This document shows, in pieces, positions 37,770 to 46,530 of a stretch of 64,000 nt of DNA. The notes beneath the pieces are model-generated. The model searched no databases and was not told where the DNA came from. It was given only the letters and a program-made list of their open reading frames with translations. The DNA comes from Deltaproteobacteria bacterium (GTDB lineage Bacteria > Desulfobacterota > Desulfarculia > Desulfarculales > Desulfarculaceae): positions 1 through 64,000 of the forward strand of contig JAHLLK010000005.1 in the NCBI GenBank assembly GCA_020444165.1, in the 5' to 3' direction. How positions within the stretch are numbered: position 1 is the first letter of the stretch; each line of letters begins with the position of its first letter. Made by a program: the position numbers and the translations under genes.

Positions 37770-39029
37770 GTGAGCAAAGTGATGATCATCGGTGGCGGCA
37801 TGACCAAATTCGGCCGCCACCCTCATCGCAACCTGAAGTCCCTGGCCGAGGAAGCAGTCAGCCAGGCCTTGGCCGACGCAGGCGTGGATCGCGGGCAACT
37901 GCAGGCCGCCTGGGTGGGTAATGCCAGCCAGGGAGTTTTGCAAGGCCAGGAGTCCGTGCGCGGCCAGGCCGTGCTTTTCAACCTGGGACTGGGCGGCATA
38001 CCCATCGTGAACGTGGAGAACGCCTGCGCCTCCTCGGCCACGGCCCTTTACGGCGCCAGGGCGTTCATCGCCCTGGGCGAATACGACCTGGCCCTGATCC
38101 TGGGCATGGAAAAGATGTACTTCCCTGACCGGGCCCAGGTCCTGCCCGCTTTCGAGGGCTGCATGGACGTGGAGCTGCTGCCCGGGATCATGCGGAAGTT
38201 CCACGAGGACGAGGAGCGCATCCGCCGGGAACAGGAAGCCGCCGGGGTGGACGCCAAGGCCCAGTCAGGCCAACGCAGCATCTTCATGGACCTCTATGCC
38301 CAGATGTGCCGGGCCCACATGGAAAAATACGGCACCACCCAGCGCCAGTTCGCGGCCATCGCCAGCAAGAACCACAACCATTCCCAATACAACCCCAGGG
38401 CCCAATACACGGTTCCCATGACCGTGGCGGAAGTCCTGGCCACGCCGGAGGTGGCCTGGCCCTTGACCAGGGCCATGTGCTCGCCCATCGGCGACGGGGC
38501 GGCGGCGGCGGTGGTCTGCTCGGAAGAATTAGCCAGGAAAATCGGGGCCAAACATGCGGTGGAGGTGGCCGTCTCGCTGGTGGGCAGCGGCCTGGATGAA
38601 GAGGCGGAGGAGCGCCTGGGCCGCACCTCCCTGGCCGCCCTGGCCGCCAGGGCTTATGAGCGGGCTGGGTTGGGGCCGGAAGACGTGGACCTGGCCGAGG
38701 TGCACGACGCCACGGCCTACGGCGAATTGAACGCCACCGAACAGTTGGGGTTCTGCGCCCTGGGCGAGGGCGGCCCCTATGCCCAAGCCGGGCACACCTC
38801 CCTGGGCGGCAAGAAGCCGGTCAATCCCTCCGGCGGCCTGGAGTGTCAGGGGCACCCCATCGGAGCCACCGGCATCCGCCAGATAGTGGAGCTTTACTGG
38901 CACCTGGCCGGGGGAGGCCGGGCCGGGGCCCGGCAGGTGGCCGGGGCCCGGGTGGGCCTGGCCCAGAACGCCGGCGGCGACATCGCGGGCTCCGAAGGGG
39001 CCCTGTCCGTAACCATCCTCAAGAAATAA
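37770..39029 (+). CDS. Thiolase-family protein (SCP-x / acetyl-CoA acetyltransferase-like)
   Basis: The 419-residue protein has the thiolase fold with the nucleophile Cys86 in VENACASSATAL, the HDxx motif EVHDATAYGELNATEQLG (His312) and GHPIGATG (His362). The C-terminal CxGG motif of classical thiolases is absent, and the HDCF motif of SCP-x thiolases reads HDAT here. The second catalytic cysteine may therefore be missing or replaced; a cysteine lies just before the GHP motif (LECQGHP). It could cleave a 3-ketoacyl-CoA or act in condensation. The start is GTG with AGGAG seven bases upstream. It sits between a ligase and a nitroreductase-ferredoxin in the operon. Confidence 0.88.
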   Translation: MSKVMIIGGGMTKFGRHPHRNLKSLAEEAVSQALADAGVDRGQLQAAWVGNASQGVLQGQESVRGQAVLFNLGLGGIPIVNVENACASSATALYGARAFIALGEYDLALILGMEKMYFPDRAQVLPAFEGCMDVELLPGIMRKFHEDEERIRREQEAAGVDAKAQSGQRSIFMDLYAQMCRAHMEKYGTTQRQFAAIASKNHNHSQYNPRAQYTVPMTVAEVLATPEVAWPLTRAMCSPIGDGAAAAVVCSEELARKIGAKHAVEVAVSLVGSGLDEEAEERLGRTSLAALAARAYERAGLGPEDVDLAEVHDATAYGELNATEQLGFCALGEGGPYAQAGHTSLGGKKPVNPSGGLECQGHPIGATGIRQIVELYWHLAGGGRAGARQVAGARVGLAQNAGGDIAGSEGALSVTILKK

Positions 39030-39072
39030 CCAGAAGTTAAGTGGGTACCGAACAATTTAGCGGAGAAGGGAC

Positions 39073-40050
39073 ATGGCGCGAACATTTGACGAATTGAAAA
39101 CCATTTTGCGGCCCGAGGGAGTAGTCCGCGGGGAAATGGCCTTTGACCCGGAAAAGTGCGTCTCCTGCGGCCAGTGCATCGACAACTGCGTGTTCCGTTG
39201 TTTGGAGATGGGCCCGGACGGCGCACCTCGCATGAAACAGGAGCAGGGATGCTTCTCCTGCTTCAATTGCCTGGCGACCTGCCCCAGCGACGCCGTTTCC
39301 ATCGTCAGGGCCTATCACGTGGAGGGCGGTTTCTACGACACCGGCGAACCTGCCCTCCTCCCGCCCCGCGAGCCCAAAGACGCCCAGGGCCAGCCGGCCC
39401 AGTGGACCGAGGTGGAGCGGACCATCCTCCGGCGGCGCAGCGTGCGCAACTTCAAGCCCGATCCGGTGCCCGAGCCCCTGATCGAACGGGTGCTGGAAGC
39501 GGGCCGCTTCGCGCCCAGCGCGGGCAACAACCAGCCCTGGCGGTTCGTGGTGGTCACCGACCCGGTCCTCTTGCAGCAGATGGAGGGGGCCTGCCAGGCG
39601 GTTTTTGCCGGCATGCACGAGGCCTATGCGGACGACGCCAAGGTCATGGGACTGGTGGAGATGATGGGCGAGCCGGTGCCGGTGGGATTCTTCGACCCCC
39701 GGGTCCAGGTGGGCGTGGGCTGCGTGGCCCGCCGGGAACTGCGCTCCTTCCTGGGCGCACCCTGCGCCATCTTCGTGCTGAGCTGCGACAAGATGGTGGG
39801 CCCGGAGATGCAGGCAGGCATCTGCCTGGAAAACATGAACCTGGCCGCCTGCTCCCTGGGCCTGGGCTTTTGCTGGAGCGGCTTTGCCAGCGGCATCGCC
39901 AACGTGCCCGAATTCGCCGCAAGGCTGGGCATCGCCGAGCCTTGGCGCCTGGTCATGACCGGAGTCATGGGCTATCCGGCGTTTTCCCAGGAGGGCCTGG
40001 TGCCCCGCCACGACCGCCCGGTCACCTGGTTCCGCCCCCAGTCCAGCTAA
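39073..40050 (+). CDS. Nitroreductase fused to N-terminal two-cluster ferredoxin domain
   Basis: The 325-residue protein has an N-terminal 2[4Fe-4S] domain with Cys29, 32, 35, 39 and Cys60, 63, 66, 70. A nitroreductase (FMN-dependent) domain follows from about residue 110, with RRRSVRNFKPDPVP and FAPSAGNNQPWRFVVV, the flavin-phosphate and active-site motifs. Fusions of this kind in anaerobes pass electrons from ferredoxin to a flavin that reduces or oxidises an unsaturated substrate. In this acyl-CoA operon it may reduce an enoyl or aromatic-type CoA intermediate, or re-oxidise the neighbouring dehydrogenase; neither is shown. GGAGAAGG precedes the ATG. Confidence 0.88.
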   Translation: MARTFDELKTILRPEGVVRGEMAFDPEKCVSCGQCIDNCVFRCLEMGPDGAPRMKQEQGCFSCFNCLATCPSDAVSIVRAYHVEGGFYDTGEPALLPPREPKDAQGQPAQWTEVERTILRRRSVRNFKPDPVPEPLIERVLEAGRFAPSAGNNQPWRFVVVTDPVLLQQMEGACQAVFAGMHEAYADDAKVMGLVEMMGEPVPVGFFDPRVQVGVGCVARRELRSFLGAPCAIFVLSCDKMVGPEMQAGICLENMNLAACSLGLGFCWSGFASGIANVPEFAARLGIAEPWRLVMTGVMGYPAFSQEGLVPRHDRPVTWFRPQSS

Positions 40051-40104
40051 CCCCATTTATTCGGGGAACAAACATTTGGATCTTCAATAAGGGAGGGAGA
40101 ACAA

Positions 40105-41352
40105 ATGGGTTACTTCGACTTGAGCCTGTCCTTGACCAAGGGCGACCGAGCCCTGAAGGAAGCGGTCCACAAATTCGCCAAGGAGGTGATGCGCCCCATC
40201 GCCGCGAAATTGGACAGCATGAGCGTCGAGGAGGCTTTCGCGCCATCCTCGCCGTATTTTGACTTTTTGAAACAGGCCTACGAGCTTGGCTATCACAAAC
40301 TGCCCTTTCCCGAGGCCTTGGGCGGGGTCGATCTGACGCCGCTGCAAATCAACCTGATCATGGAAGAGTTGGCCTGGGGCAGCTTTGGGTTGGCCCTGTC
40401 CTTGAACACCAGCCTGGATGCGGCCGCGGCCGTGGCTGGCGGGGACAAGATGATCCAGGAGTTCACCCTCCCTTACTGCCAGTGCCTTGACGCCAGTTAC
40501 ATAGGCTGCTGGGCCATCACCGAGCCGGATCACGGCTCGGACACCTTGGTCGCCGGCTATCCCAGCTTCCGGGATCCCACCATTCCAGCCCAGTGCCGCG
40601 CCAAACTGGTGGGGGACGAGTACGTGATCCAAGGCCAAAAGGCGGCCTGGGTGTCCAACGGCCCCCTGGCCAACAGCATCCTGTTGATGTGCCAGATAGA
40701 CGCCGGCAAGGGCCACGCGGGGAGCGGCATGTTCGTCTTCTCCCTGGACCGGCCAGGGGTGAGCAAGGGTAAGCCGGTGGACATGATCGGGGCGCGCGAC
40801 TTGTGCCAGGGTGAGATTTTCTTCGACGAGGTCCGGGTGCCCAAAGAATATCTCTTGGTGGGGCCGGAAGGCTACGAAAACGCCCTGGCGGCCCACCTGA
40901 GCCTGACCCTGCCCATGGTGGGCACCTGGGCGGTGGGCTTGGCCCGTGCGGCCTTCGAGGAGGCCCTGAGCTACGCCCGTGACCGGGTGCAGGGTGGCGT
41001 GCCCCTGGTCGAGCACAACAACATCAAGGTGAAGCTGTTCGACATGTTCCGCAAGATCGAGGCCAGCCGGGCCCTGTGCCGGGCCGCTTTCGTACACAAC
41101 TGGTCCTACCCCATGAACCCGGAAAAGCGGGTCCTGGAGTACGCCATGGCCGCCAAGACCTTTGCCACCCAGTCCTGCCTGGAGGTGACCAGCGACGCCA
41201 TCCAGATCTTCGGCGGCAACGGCCTTACCAAGGAATACCCGGTGGAGAAATTCTTCCGCGACGCCCGCACCACCCTGATCTGCGACGGCTCCAACGACAC
41301 CATCGCCGTGGCCGGTGGCCACAAAGTGGCCCACACCTACCCTCGTATGTAG
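40105..41352 (+). CDS. Acyl-CoA dehydrogenase with Asp at the catalytic-base position
   Basis: The 415-residue protein has a standard acyl-CoA dehydrogenase fold with CWAITEPDHGSDT, GQKAAWVSNGPLANSILL and IFGGNGLTKEYPVEKFFRDARTTLICDGSND. In that last segment, where the usual motif is YEG with the catalytic Glu, this protein has CDG with Asp394. The alternative Glu position used by isovaleryl- and long-chain enzymes is not occupied either. Asp is known in some dehydrogenases acting on cyclic or unsaturated acyl-CoAs, so an unusual substrate is possible. It is the last gene of the operon and is followed by a strong terminator. GGGAGGGAG precedes the ATG. Confidence 0.9.
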   Translation: MGYFDLSLSLTKGDRALKEAVHKFAKEVMRPIAAKLDSMSVEEAFAPSSPYFDFLKQAYELGYHKLPFPEALGGVDLTPLQINLIMEELAWGSFGLALSLNTSLDAAAAVAGGDKMIQEFTLPYCQCLDASYIGCWAITEPDHGSDTLVAGYPSFRDPTIPAQCRAKLVGDEYVIQGQKAAWVSNGPLANSILLMCQIDAGKGHAGSGMFVFSLDRPGVSKGKPVDMIGARDLCQGEIFFDEVRVPKEYLLVGPEGYENALAAHLSLTLPMVGTWAVGLARAAFEEALSYARDRVQGGVPLVEHNNIKVKLFDMFRKIEASRALCRAAFVHNWSYPMNPEKRVLEYAMAAKTFATQSCLEVTSDAIQIFGGNGLTKEYPVEKFFRDARTTLICDGSNDTIAVAGGHKVAHTYPRM

Positions 41353-41357
41353 AAGCA

Positions 41358-41400
41358 GTGGCGGCAGGCGCCGAGGCCGGGCCTGCCGCCACTTTTGTTT
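41358..41400 (+). terminator. Rho-independent terminator of the acyl-CoA operon
   Basis: GTGGCGGCAGGC pairs perfectly with GCCTGCCGCCAC across an 11-base loop, followed by TTTTGTTT. It begins six bases after the stop codon of the last operon gene. Confidence 0.92.
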
Positions 41401-41618
41401 CCTGGCTGCTGGCTGGCCCGCGCCAAACCGGGCTGCCACACAACGCGGAATCCTGGCCCGGAATCCTGGCCCTTGCGCTGCAACCCGGCGCAAGGGTAGT
41501 ATCTCCATAGTCATACCGTAATTATCGCCTCCCTCACGCCCACCCCGGGGAGGGGGCCAGGGATCACCTCCCTGCCCTCGTCCCGTCAGGCTCCCCCTCA
41601 ACCCCGGAGGCCCCGCCC

Positions 41619-42689
41619 ATGAAAAAACTCCTGCTCTTGGCGCTGCTCCTTGTGGCCGGAACCGCGCTCTACGTGGGGCTCAGTCCCTCGCCGGTGGACC
41701 CCGAGGCCTACTCCCCCCCGCCCGCGCCGGCCCTGAGCGGGGTCCTGTCCCCCAACCAGGAGCTGACCAAGGCCCGGCTCCTGGCCCCGGGCCGCCTCAA
41801 GGGGCCGGAGGACGTGGCCCCCGGCCCGGACGGCTGGCTCTACACCGGCCAAGTGGACGGCAGCGTGGTGCGGGTGCACCCGGACGGCCGCCTGGAGCCT
41901 TTTGCCCAGACCGGGGGCCGGCCCCTGGGCCTCATGTTCGACGCGGCGGGGAAACTCATCGTCTGCGACGCCGACAAGGGGCTCTTGGCCCTGGACAAAT
42001 CCGGCCAGGCAAAGGTGCTGACCCGGGAGGCCGAGGGGCGGGCTTTTGGTTTCACCGACGACCTGGACATCGCTTCAGACGGTAAGATCTATTTCTCCGA
42101 CGCCAGTTGGAAATTTGGCAAGGATCAATATCTCTACGACCTCTTGGAGCACCGGCCCCACGGGCGGCTGATGGTCTACGACCCGGCCAGCGGCGAGACC
42201 CGGGTGCTCCTGGAGGGGCTGTACTTCGCCAACGGCGTGGCCCTGTCCCAGAACGAGGATTACGTCCTGGTGAACGAGACCTACGCCTACCGCATCCGGC
42301 GCTATTGGCTGAAGGGACCCCGCGAGGGGCAAAACGACGTGTTCCTGGACAATTTGCCCGGCTTCCCGGACAACATCTCGGCCAACCGCCAGGGGCGCTT
42401 CTGGCTGGCCCTGTTCACGGTGCGGAACCCCGCGGTGGACGCCCTGCACCCCCATCCCTGGGCCAAGAGTCTCCTGGCCCGCCTGCCGCATTTCCTGTGG
42501 CCCCAGCCCGCGCCCTACGGCCTGGTGCTGGCCCTGGATGAGGGGGGACGGGTGCAGGAGGGCCTGCACGACCCCGAAGGGAAAAACCTCAAGATCATCA
42601 CCAGCGCCCGGGAGCACCAGGGCCGGCTCTATCTGGGGAGCTTGTTGGGCAACGCCATCGGGGAATACACCCTGCCCCCCCGCCCCTGA
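41619..42689 (+). CDS. Secreted strictosidine-synthase / SMP-30-like beta-propeller protein
   Basis: The 356-residue protein has an N-terminal hydrophobic signal or anchor (LLLLALLLVAGTALYVGL). A six-bladed propeller of the SMP-30/gluconolactonase/strictosidine synthase superfamily follows: GPEDVAPGPDGWLYTGQVDGSVVRV, GRPLGLMFDAAGKLIVCDADKGLLAL, GFTDDLDIASDGKIYFSDASWKF, ANGVALSQNEDYVLVNETYAYRIRRYW. The length and the FPDNISANRQGRFWLALF segment match the adipocyte plasma membrane-associated protein-like group. A lactonase- or esterase-like metal-dependent activity is possible but unproven. It is convergent with the tectonin-repeat gene. Confidence 0.82.
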   Translation: MKKLLLLALLLVAGTALYVGLSPSPVDPEAYSPPPAPALSGVLSPNQELTKARLLAPGRLKGPEDVAPGPDGWLYTGQVDGSVVRVHPDGRLEPFAQTGGRPLGLMFDAAGKLIVCDADKGLLALDKSGQAKVLTREAEGRAFGFTDDLDIASDGKIYFSDASWKFGKDQYLYDLLEHRPHGRLMVYDPASGETRVLLEGLYFANGVALSQNEDYVLVNETYAYRIRRYWLKGPREGQNDVFLDNLPGFPDNISANRQGRFWLALFTVRNPAVDALHPHPWAKSLLARLPHFLWPQPAPYGLVLALDEGGRVQEGLHDPEGKNLKIITSAREHQGRLYLGSLLGNAIGEYTLPPRP

Positions 42690-42740
42690 GCCGGCAGGCC
42701 GCGGGTGCGGGGGAGCGACGGGGAGCGGCGGGGCCGGGCC

Positions 42741-43481
42741 TCAGCGCAGCACGTAGAGGTCCCCCCGGGAGTTGACCACCCAGGGCCGGCCGCCCTGGTC
42801 CACCGAGATCTGGGCCGCCCCGGCGTCATATTTGGTCCAGTTGGAGCCGGTCAGCTTCCAGACGCTGCCGCCGCCGGAAGCGGAGTCATCGCCCACCACC
42901 CACACCGAACCGTCGGCCCCGCAGCCCACGTCCCGGGCCTTGCCGGGCATCTGCCGCCAGTTGCCGCCGCCTTCCATGACCCAGATGGCCCCGTTGTTGG
43001 CCACCACCCAGGGCCGGCCCCGGTTGTCCACGTCAATGCGCACCCCGGAGCCGTTCGTGCGGGTCCAACTGCCGTGGTTCCACTGCCAGACCCCGTAGCC
43101 GCCGCCGGCCGAATCGGCCCCGATCACCCAAACCGAGCCGTCGGCCCCGCAGCCGATGTCCCTCGCCTGGCCGGGCAGCTTTTTCCACTGCCCGTTCTCC
43201 AGGCGGTAGATGTCGCCTTCCCGGTTGACCACCCAGGGGTTGCCGTGGCGGTCCACGTCCAGGCGCACCGCGCCGCCGCCCACGTCCCGCCAATTGCCGC
43301 CGGTCCATTGCCACACCGCGGAGCCGCCGGAGCCGCTGTTGGACCCCACCACCCATACCTGGCCGCCGCCGCAGCCCACGTCCCGGCCCTGCCCGGGCAG
43401 TTTGTCCCAGCCGGCCAGGGCCGGCACGGCCCACAGCACCACCAACACGACCAAGGCCTTGGCGAATAAGAGCCTGCGCAT
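42741..43481 (-). CDS. Secreted tectonin-type beta-propeller protein
   Basis: The 246-residue protein has a signal peptide (LLFAKALVVLVVLWAVPALA). About six tectonin repeats follow, alternating the motifs LPGxxRDVGCGxDGSVWVxGxDSxxGG and VWxWxxGxWxxxxGxxVRIDVDxxGxPWVVN. Tectonin propellers bind carbohydrate or lipopolysaccharide in other organisms; in this case a secreted or periplasmic lectin is a reasonable inference. ATG 43481 begins the signal peptide and has GGGAGAAAAGC before it. The longer open frame to 43889 is antisense to the methyltransferase gene and is not used. Confidence 0.85.
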   Translation of the reverse strand: MRRLLFAKALVVLVVLWAVPALAGWDKLPGQGRDVGCGGGQVWVVGSNSGSGGSAVWQWTGGNWRDVGGGAVRLDVDRHGNPWVVNREGDIYRLENGQWKKLPGQARDIGCGADGSVWVIGADSAGGGYGVWQWNHGSWTRTNGSGVRIDVDNRGRPWVVANNGAIWVMEGGGNWRQMPGKARDVGCGADGSVWVVGDDSASGGGSVWKLTGSNWTKYDAGAAQISVDQGGRPWVVNSRGDLYVLR

Positions 43482-43602
43482 GCTTTTCTCCCTGAGGGTT
43501 TGGCTTTTCCGAAATTCCGCACCGTGTCCCGGTGAGTTGACCCTGGGCCCTCTTCTCTGCCCATGATAAGGGGCGGGCGGAAAGCGCGTCAACGCCCCCG
43601 GC

Positions 43603-44550
43603 TCACCCCGCGGCCGGAACCGGCGGAGGGGGCGGCGGGGAGCCGGCAGGCAGGGCCAAGAGATCGCTCTCCAGGGGTTGGTCCCAGCGCACCGGGAAGA
43701 ACAACTCGCCCCGCTCCCGGAATTGGCAAAAGACCCGGTAGTCGTGGGCCTCGAAAAAGGCGGCCAGCTCGCCCTTGGTGCGGGAGGCCTCGGCCGGCGA
43801 GGCGAAGTTGGAGTCCTCGTGCTCCAGGATGATGGGCGGCCGGTGCTGGGCGATGGTCTGGGCTCCTCCCGCCAGGACCCGCGCCTCAAAGCCCTGCACG
43901 TCCATTTTGAGCAGGCCGAGCGGCCGCTCCCATTCCCGGCTGACCTGATCCAGGCTGCACACCGGCACTTCGATCTCCTCGCCCCGGCCGTAGTCGCCCC
44001 GGGGCGCCAGAAAGGACGACTGGCCGATGGCCCGGCCCCCCAGGGCGAAAAAGCGGGCCTGGCCCGGGGTTTCGCCCAGGCCGGCGGGGATGACCCGCAG
44101 GTTGGGACAGGGGTTCAGCTCCAGGTTCCGCCGGAAGCGGGCCAGGGCCAGCGGGTTGGGTTCGTAGGAGTGGATCTCCACCCCGGGCAGGGCCCGGGCC
44201 AGGGGGATGCTGTGGGCCCCGATGTTGCCGCCGGCCTCCACCACCAGAGTGCCGGGCCGGGCCAGGTCGGCCATGCGCTCCAGGACCCGCGCTTCGTGCA
44301 GGCCCTGGCGCAGGATGTTCCACTCCACGTGATGCTCGCGGTCGCAGAGGAACCACACCGGCTGGCCCCGGAATTCGGTGCGGAACAGCACCTCGCGGCC
44401 GTACTGCGGCAGGTCCCGCTCGGAAAAATACCAGATGTCGGCCGGATGTTTACGGCCCTTGGCCAAGCGCTTCAAGTAGCGCAGGCGGTCAACCTTTTGG
44501 TGGGGCGTCAAAAGGCCGGTGTTATAAAGGAGCTTGAACAATTTATGCAA
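43603..44550 (-). CDS. FkbM-family methyltransferase
   Basis: The predicted protein has 315 residues. The SAM-binding region reads TLVVEAGGNIGAHSIPLARALPGVEIHSYEPNPLALARFRRNL, with the FkbM core LLKMDVQGFEARVLAGG in the middle and a Pro-rich tail. Family members methylate sugar or polyketide hydroxyls; many lie in glycan loci. The frame opens with GTG at 44559, but GGAGG overlaps that codon, whereas the TTG at 44550 has GGAGG at eight-base spacing; I therefore prefer 44550. It stands alone, divergent from the second large acyl-CoA dehydrogenase. Confidence 0.82.
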   Translation of the reverse strand: MHKLFKLLYNTGLLTPHQKVDRLRYLKRLAKGRKHPADIWYFSERDLPQYGREVLFRTEFRGQPVWFLCDREHHVEWNILRQGLHEARVLERMADLARPGTLVVEAGGNIGAHSIPLARALPGVEIHSYEPNPLALARFRRNLELNPCPNLRVIPAGLGETPGQARFFALGGRAIGQSSFLAPRGDYGRGEEIEVPVCSLDQVSREWERPLGLLKMDVQGFEARVLAGGAQTIAQHRPPIILEHEDSNFASPAEASRTKGELAAFFEAHDYRVFCQFRERGELFFPVRWDQPLESDLLALPAGSPPPPPPVPAAG

Positions 44551-44706
44551 TTTGTCCACCTCCGAGCCCGGGCGGCGCTATCGCGCCGCGATTTTACCGA
44601 ATGAGCCCTCAGCCAGTTCTTGACCCAGAACCCTCCTACGCGCTAAGTTGAATCACGCCGGGCCGAGCCCGACCCGCCAATTCCTGACATTATGCGAGGT
44701 TGTAGC

Positions 44707-46530
44707 ATGGGCATCAATTACTTTCGCCGTGAGGACCGCGACTACAAATTCCTGCTCCTGGAGTTCCTGAACTTGGAACGCCTGCTCTCCTATGAGCCGT
44801 ACCAGGACTTCACCCCCGAGGACATCGGCATGATCCTGGACGAGGTGCTGAAGGTGGGCCGCGAGGTTCTGGGCCCCACCCTGCAGGACGCCGACCGCGA
44901 GGGCGCCCATTTCGTGGACGGCGAAGTGACCCTGCCGGCCTCCTTTTACCCCGCTTGGCAGACCATGAAGGAAAACGGCTGGACCGCGGTATCCAACAGC
45001 CAGGCGTACGGCGGCCAGGGCCTGCCCGCGGTGATGGGCGGGCTGGTCAACGAGATCTTCTGCGGGGCCAACCTGGCCGTGACCGCCTTCATGGGCCTGG
45101 CCGTGGCCAACGGCCGGGTCATCGAGAACCACGGCACCGAGGCCGACCGCAACTTGTTCCTGGAAAAGATCTACGCTGGCGATTGGGGCGGCACCATGTG
45201 CCTCACCGAGCCGGACGCCGGCTCCGACGTGGGCTATCTGCGCACCAAGGCCGTGCCCGATGCCACCTCCGATGACCCCCGCATCTACAAGATCGAGGGC
45301 ACCAAACGCTTCATCACCTGCGGCAAGCACGACCTCACCGAGAACATCATCCACCTGGTGCTGGCCCGCATCGAGGGCGGCCCGGCGGGCACCAAGGGCA
45401 TCAGCCTGTTCGTCGTGCCCGAGAAATGGGTGAACCCCGACGGCAGCCTGGGCGAGAACAACGACGTGGCCTGCACCGGCATCGAGCACAAGATGGGCTG
45501 CCACGGCACCCCCACCTGCTCCCTGTCCTTTGGGGAGAACGGCAACTGCCGGGGCATCCTCTTGGGCGAGCCCCACAGCGGCATGGCCAAGATGTTCCAG
45601 ATGATGAACGAGGCGCGCATCGGCTGCGGCTTGCAATCCCTGGGCCTGGCCGCCTCGGCCTATGACACCGCCCGCCAGTACGCCAAGGAGCGCATCCAGG
45701 GCCCGCCCTTCACCAACCGGCACGGCGACCGCGTGCCCATCATCCAGCACGAGGACGTGCGCCGCATGCTGTTGAACCTGAAGTCCGGCACCGAGGCCAT
45801 GCGGGCCTTGGCCGTAGAGTTGTTGTTCCTCCTGGACGTGGCCCATCTGGACCCGGACGAGACTGAGCGGCACCAGGCCATGGCCCGGGTGGAGCTGTTG
45901 ACTCCCCTGGTCAAGGCCTACAGCTCCGACGCGGCCTACATGCTGATCCGCGACGCCATCCAGGTGCTGGGAGGGGTGGGCTATTGCAGCGAGTTCCCGG
46001 TGGAGCAGTACGCCCGGGACAGCAAGATCATCAGCATCTGGGAAGGCACCACCTACATCCAGTCCCTGGACCTGGTGGGCCGCAAGCTGCCCCTGGAAGG
46101 CGGCCAGGTGTTCCAGGGCTTCCTCCAGGAGGTGGGCGAGTTCACCGCCAGCCTGAAGGACGACCCCGATTTCGGCCCGGACGGCAAGTTGTTGTTCAAG
46201 GCGGTGCAGGCCACCGGCGATTTCGCGATGCGCTACATGACCTACTTCCGGGACGCCGCCAAGGCGCAACTGATCCCCCTGACCAGCACCCGCTTCCTGG
46301 AGTGCTTCGCGGAGGTGGTCATGGCCCACCTGCTGCTCCGCCAGGGGGTTTTGGCCCGCAGCAAGCTGGCCGGGGTGAGCCCCGACTCCAAGGACGGCCT
46401 CTACTACCAGGGCAAGATGGCCAGCGCCAGCTTCTTCTGCCGCAACACCCTGACCAACGTGTTCGGCCGCCACCTGGCCCTGACCCAGGAAGACCTCACC
46501 GCGGTGAAACTCCCGGAGGAGGCTTTCTAG
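44707..46530 (+). CDS. Acyl-CoA dehydrogenase, large 600-residue type, second paralogue
   Basis: The 607-residue protein is closely similar along its length to the one at 3900-5720, starting MGINYFRREDRDYKFLLLEF and containing MCLTEPDAGSDVGYL and IISIWEGTTYIQSLDLVGRKLP with the catalytic Glu. The C-terminal extension of DmdC-like enzymes is present. GAGGT lies seven bases before ATG 44707; the in-frame ATG at 44692 is poorer. The stop codon TAG at 46528-46530 is contributed by the CTAG at the very end of a family B repeat, so the element abuts the coding end. Substrate unknown. Confidence 0.9.
   Translation: MGINYFRREDRDYKFLLLEFLNLERLLSYEPYQDFTPEDIGMILDEVLKVGREVLGPTLQDADREGAHFVDGEVTLPASFYPAWQTMKENGWTAVSNSQAYGGQGLPAVMGGLVNEIFCGANLAVTAFMGLAVANGRVIENHGTEADRNLFLEKIYAGDWGGTMCLTEPDAGSDVGYLRTKAVPDATSDDPRIYKIEGTKRFITCGKHDLTENIIHLVLARIEGGPAGTKGISLFVVPEKWVNPDGSLGENNDVACTGIEHKMGCHGTPTCSLSFGENGNCRGILLGEPHSGMAKMFQMMNEARIGCGLQSLGLAASAYDTARQYAKERIQGPPFTNRHGDRVPIIQHEDVRRMLLNLKSGTEAMRALAVELLFLLDVAHLDPDETERHQAMARVELLTPLVKAYSSDAAYMLIRDAIQVLGGVGYCSEFPVEQYARDSKIISIWEGTTYIQSLDLVGRKLPLEGGQVFQGFLQEVGEFTASLKDDPDFGPDGKLLFKAVQATGDFAMRYMTYFRDAAKAQLIPLTSTRFLECFAEVVMAHLLLRQGVLARSKLAGVSPDSKDGLYYQGKMASASFFCRNTLTNVFGRHLALTQEDLTAVKLPEEAF

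Noticed and set aside
43482..43889. N-terminal extension of the tectonin protein
   Set aside because: It is antisense to the FkbM methyltransferase and has no signal peptide, whereas ATG 43481 starts one.
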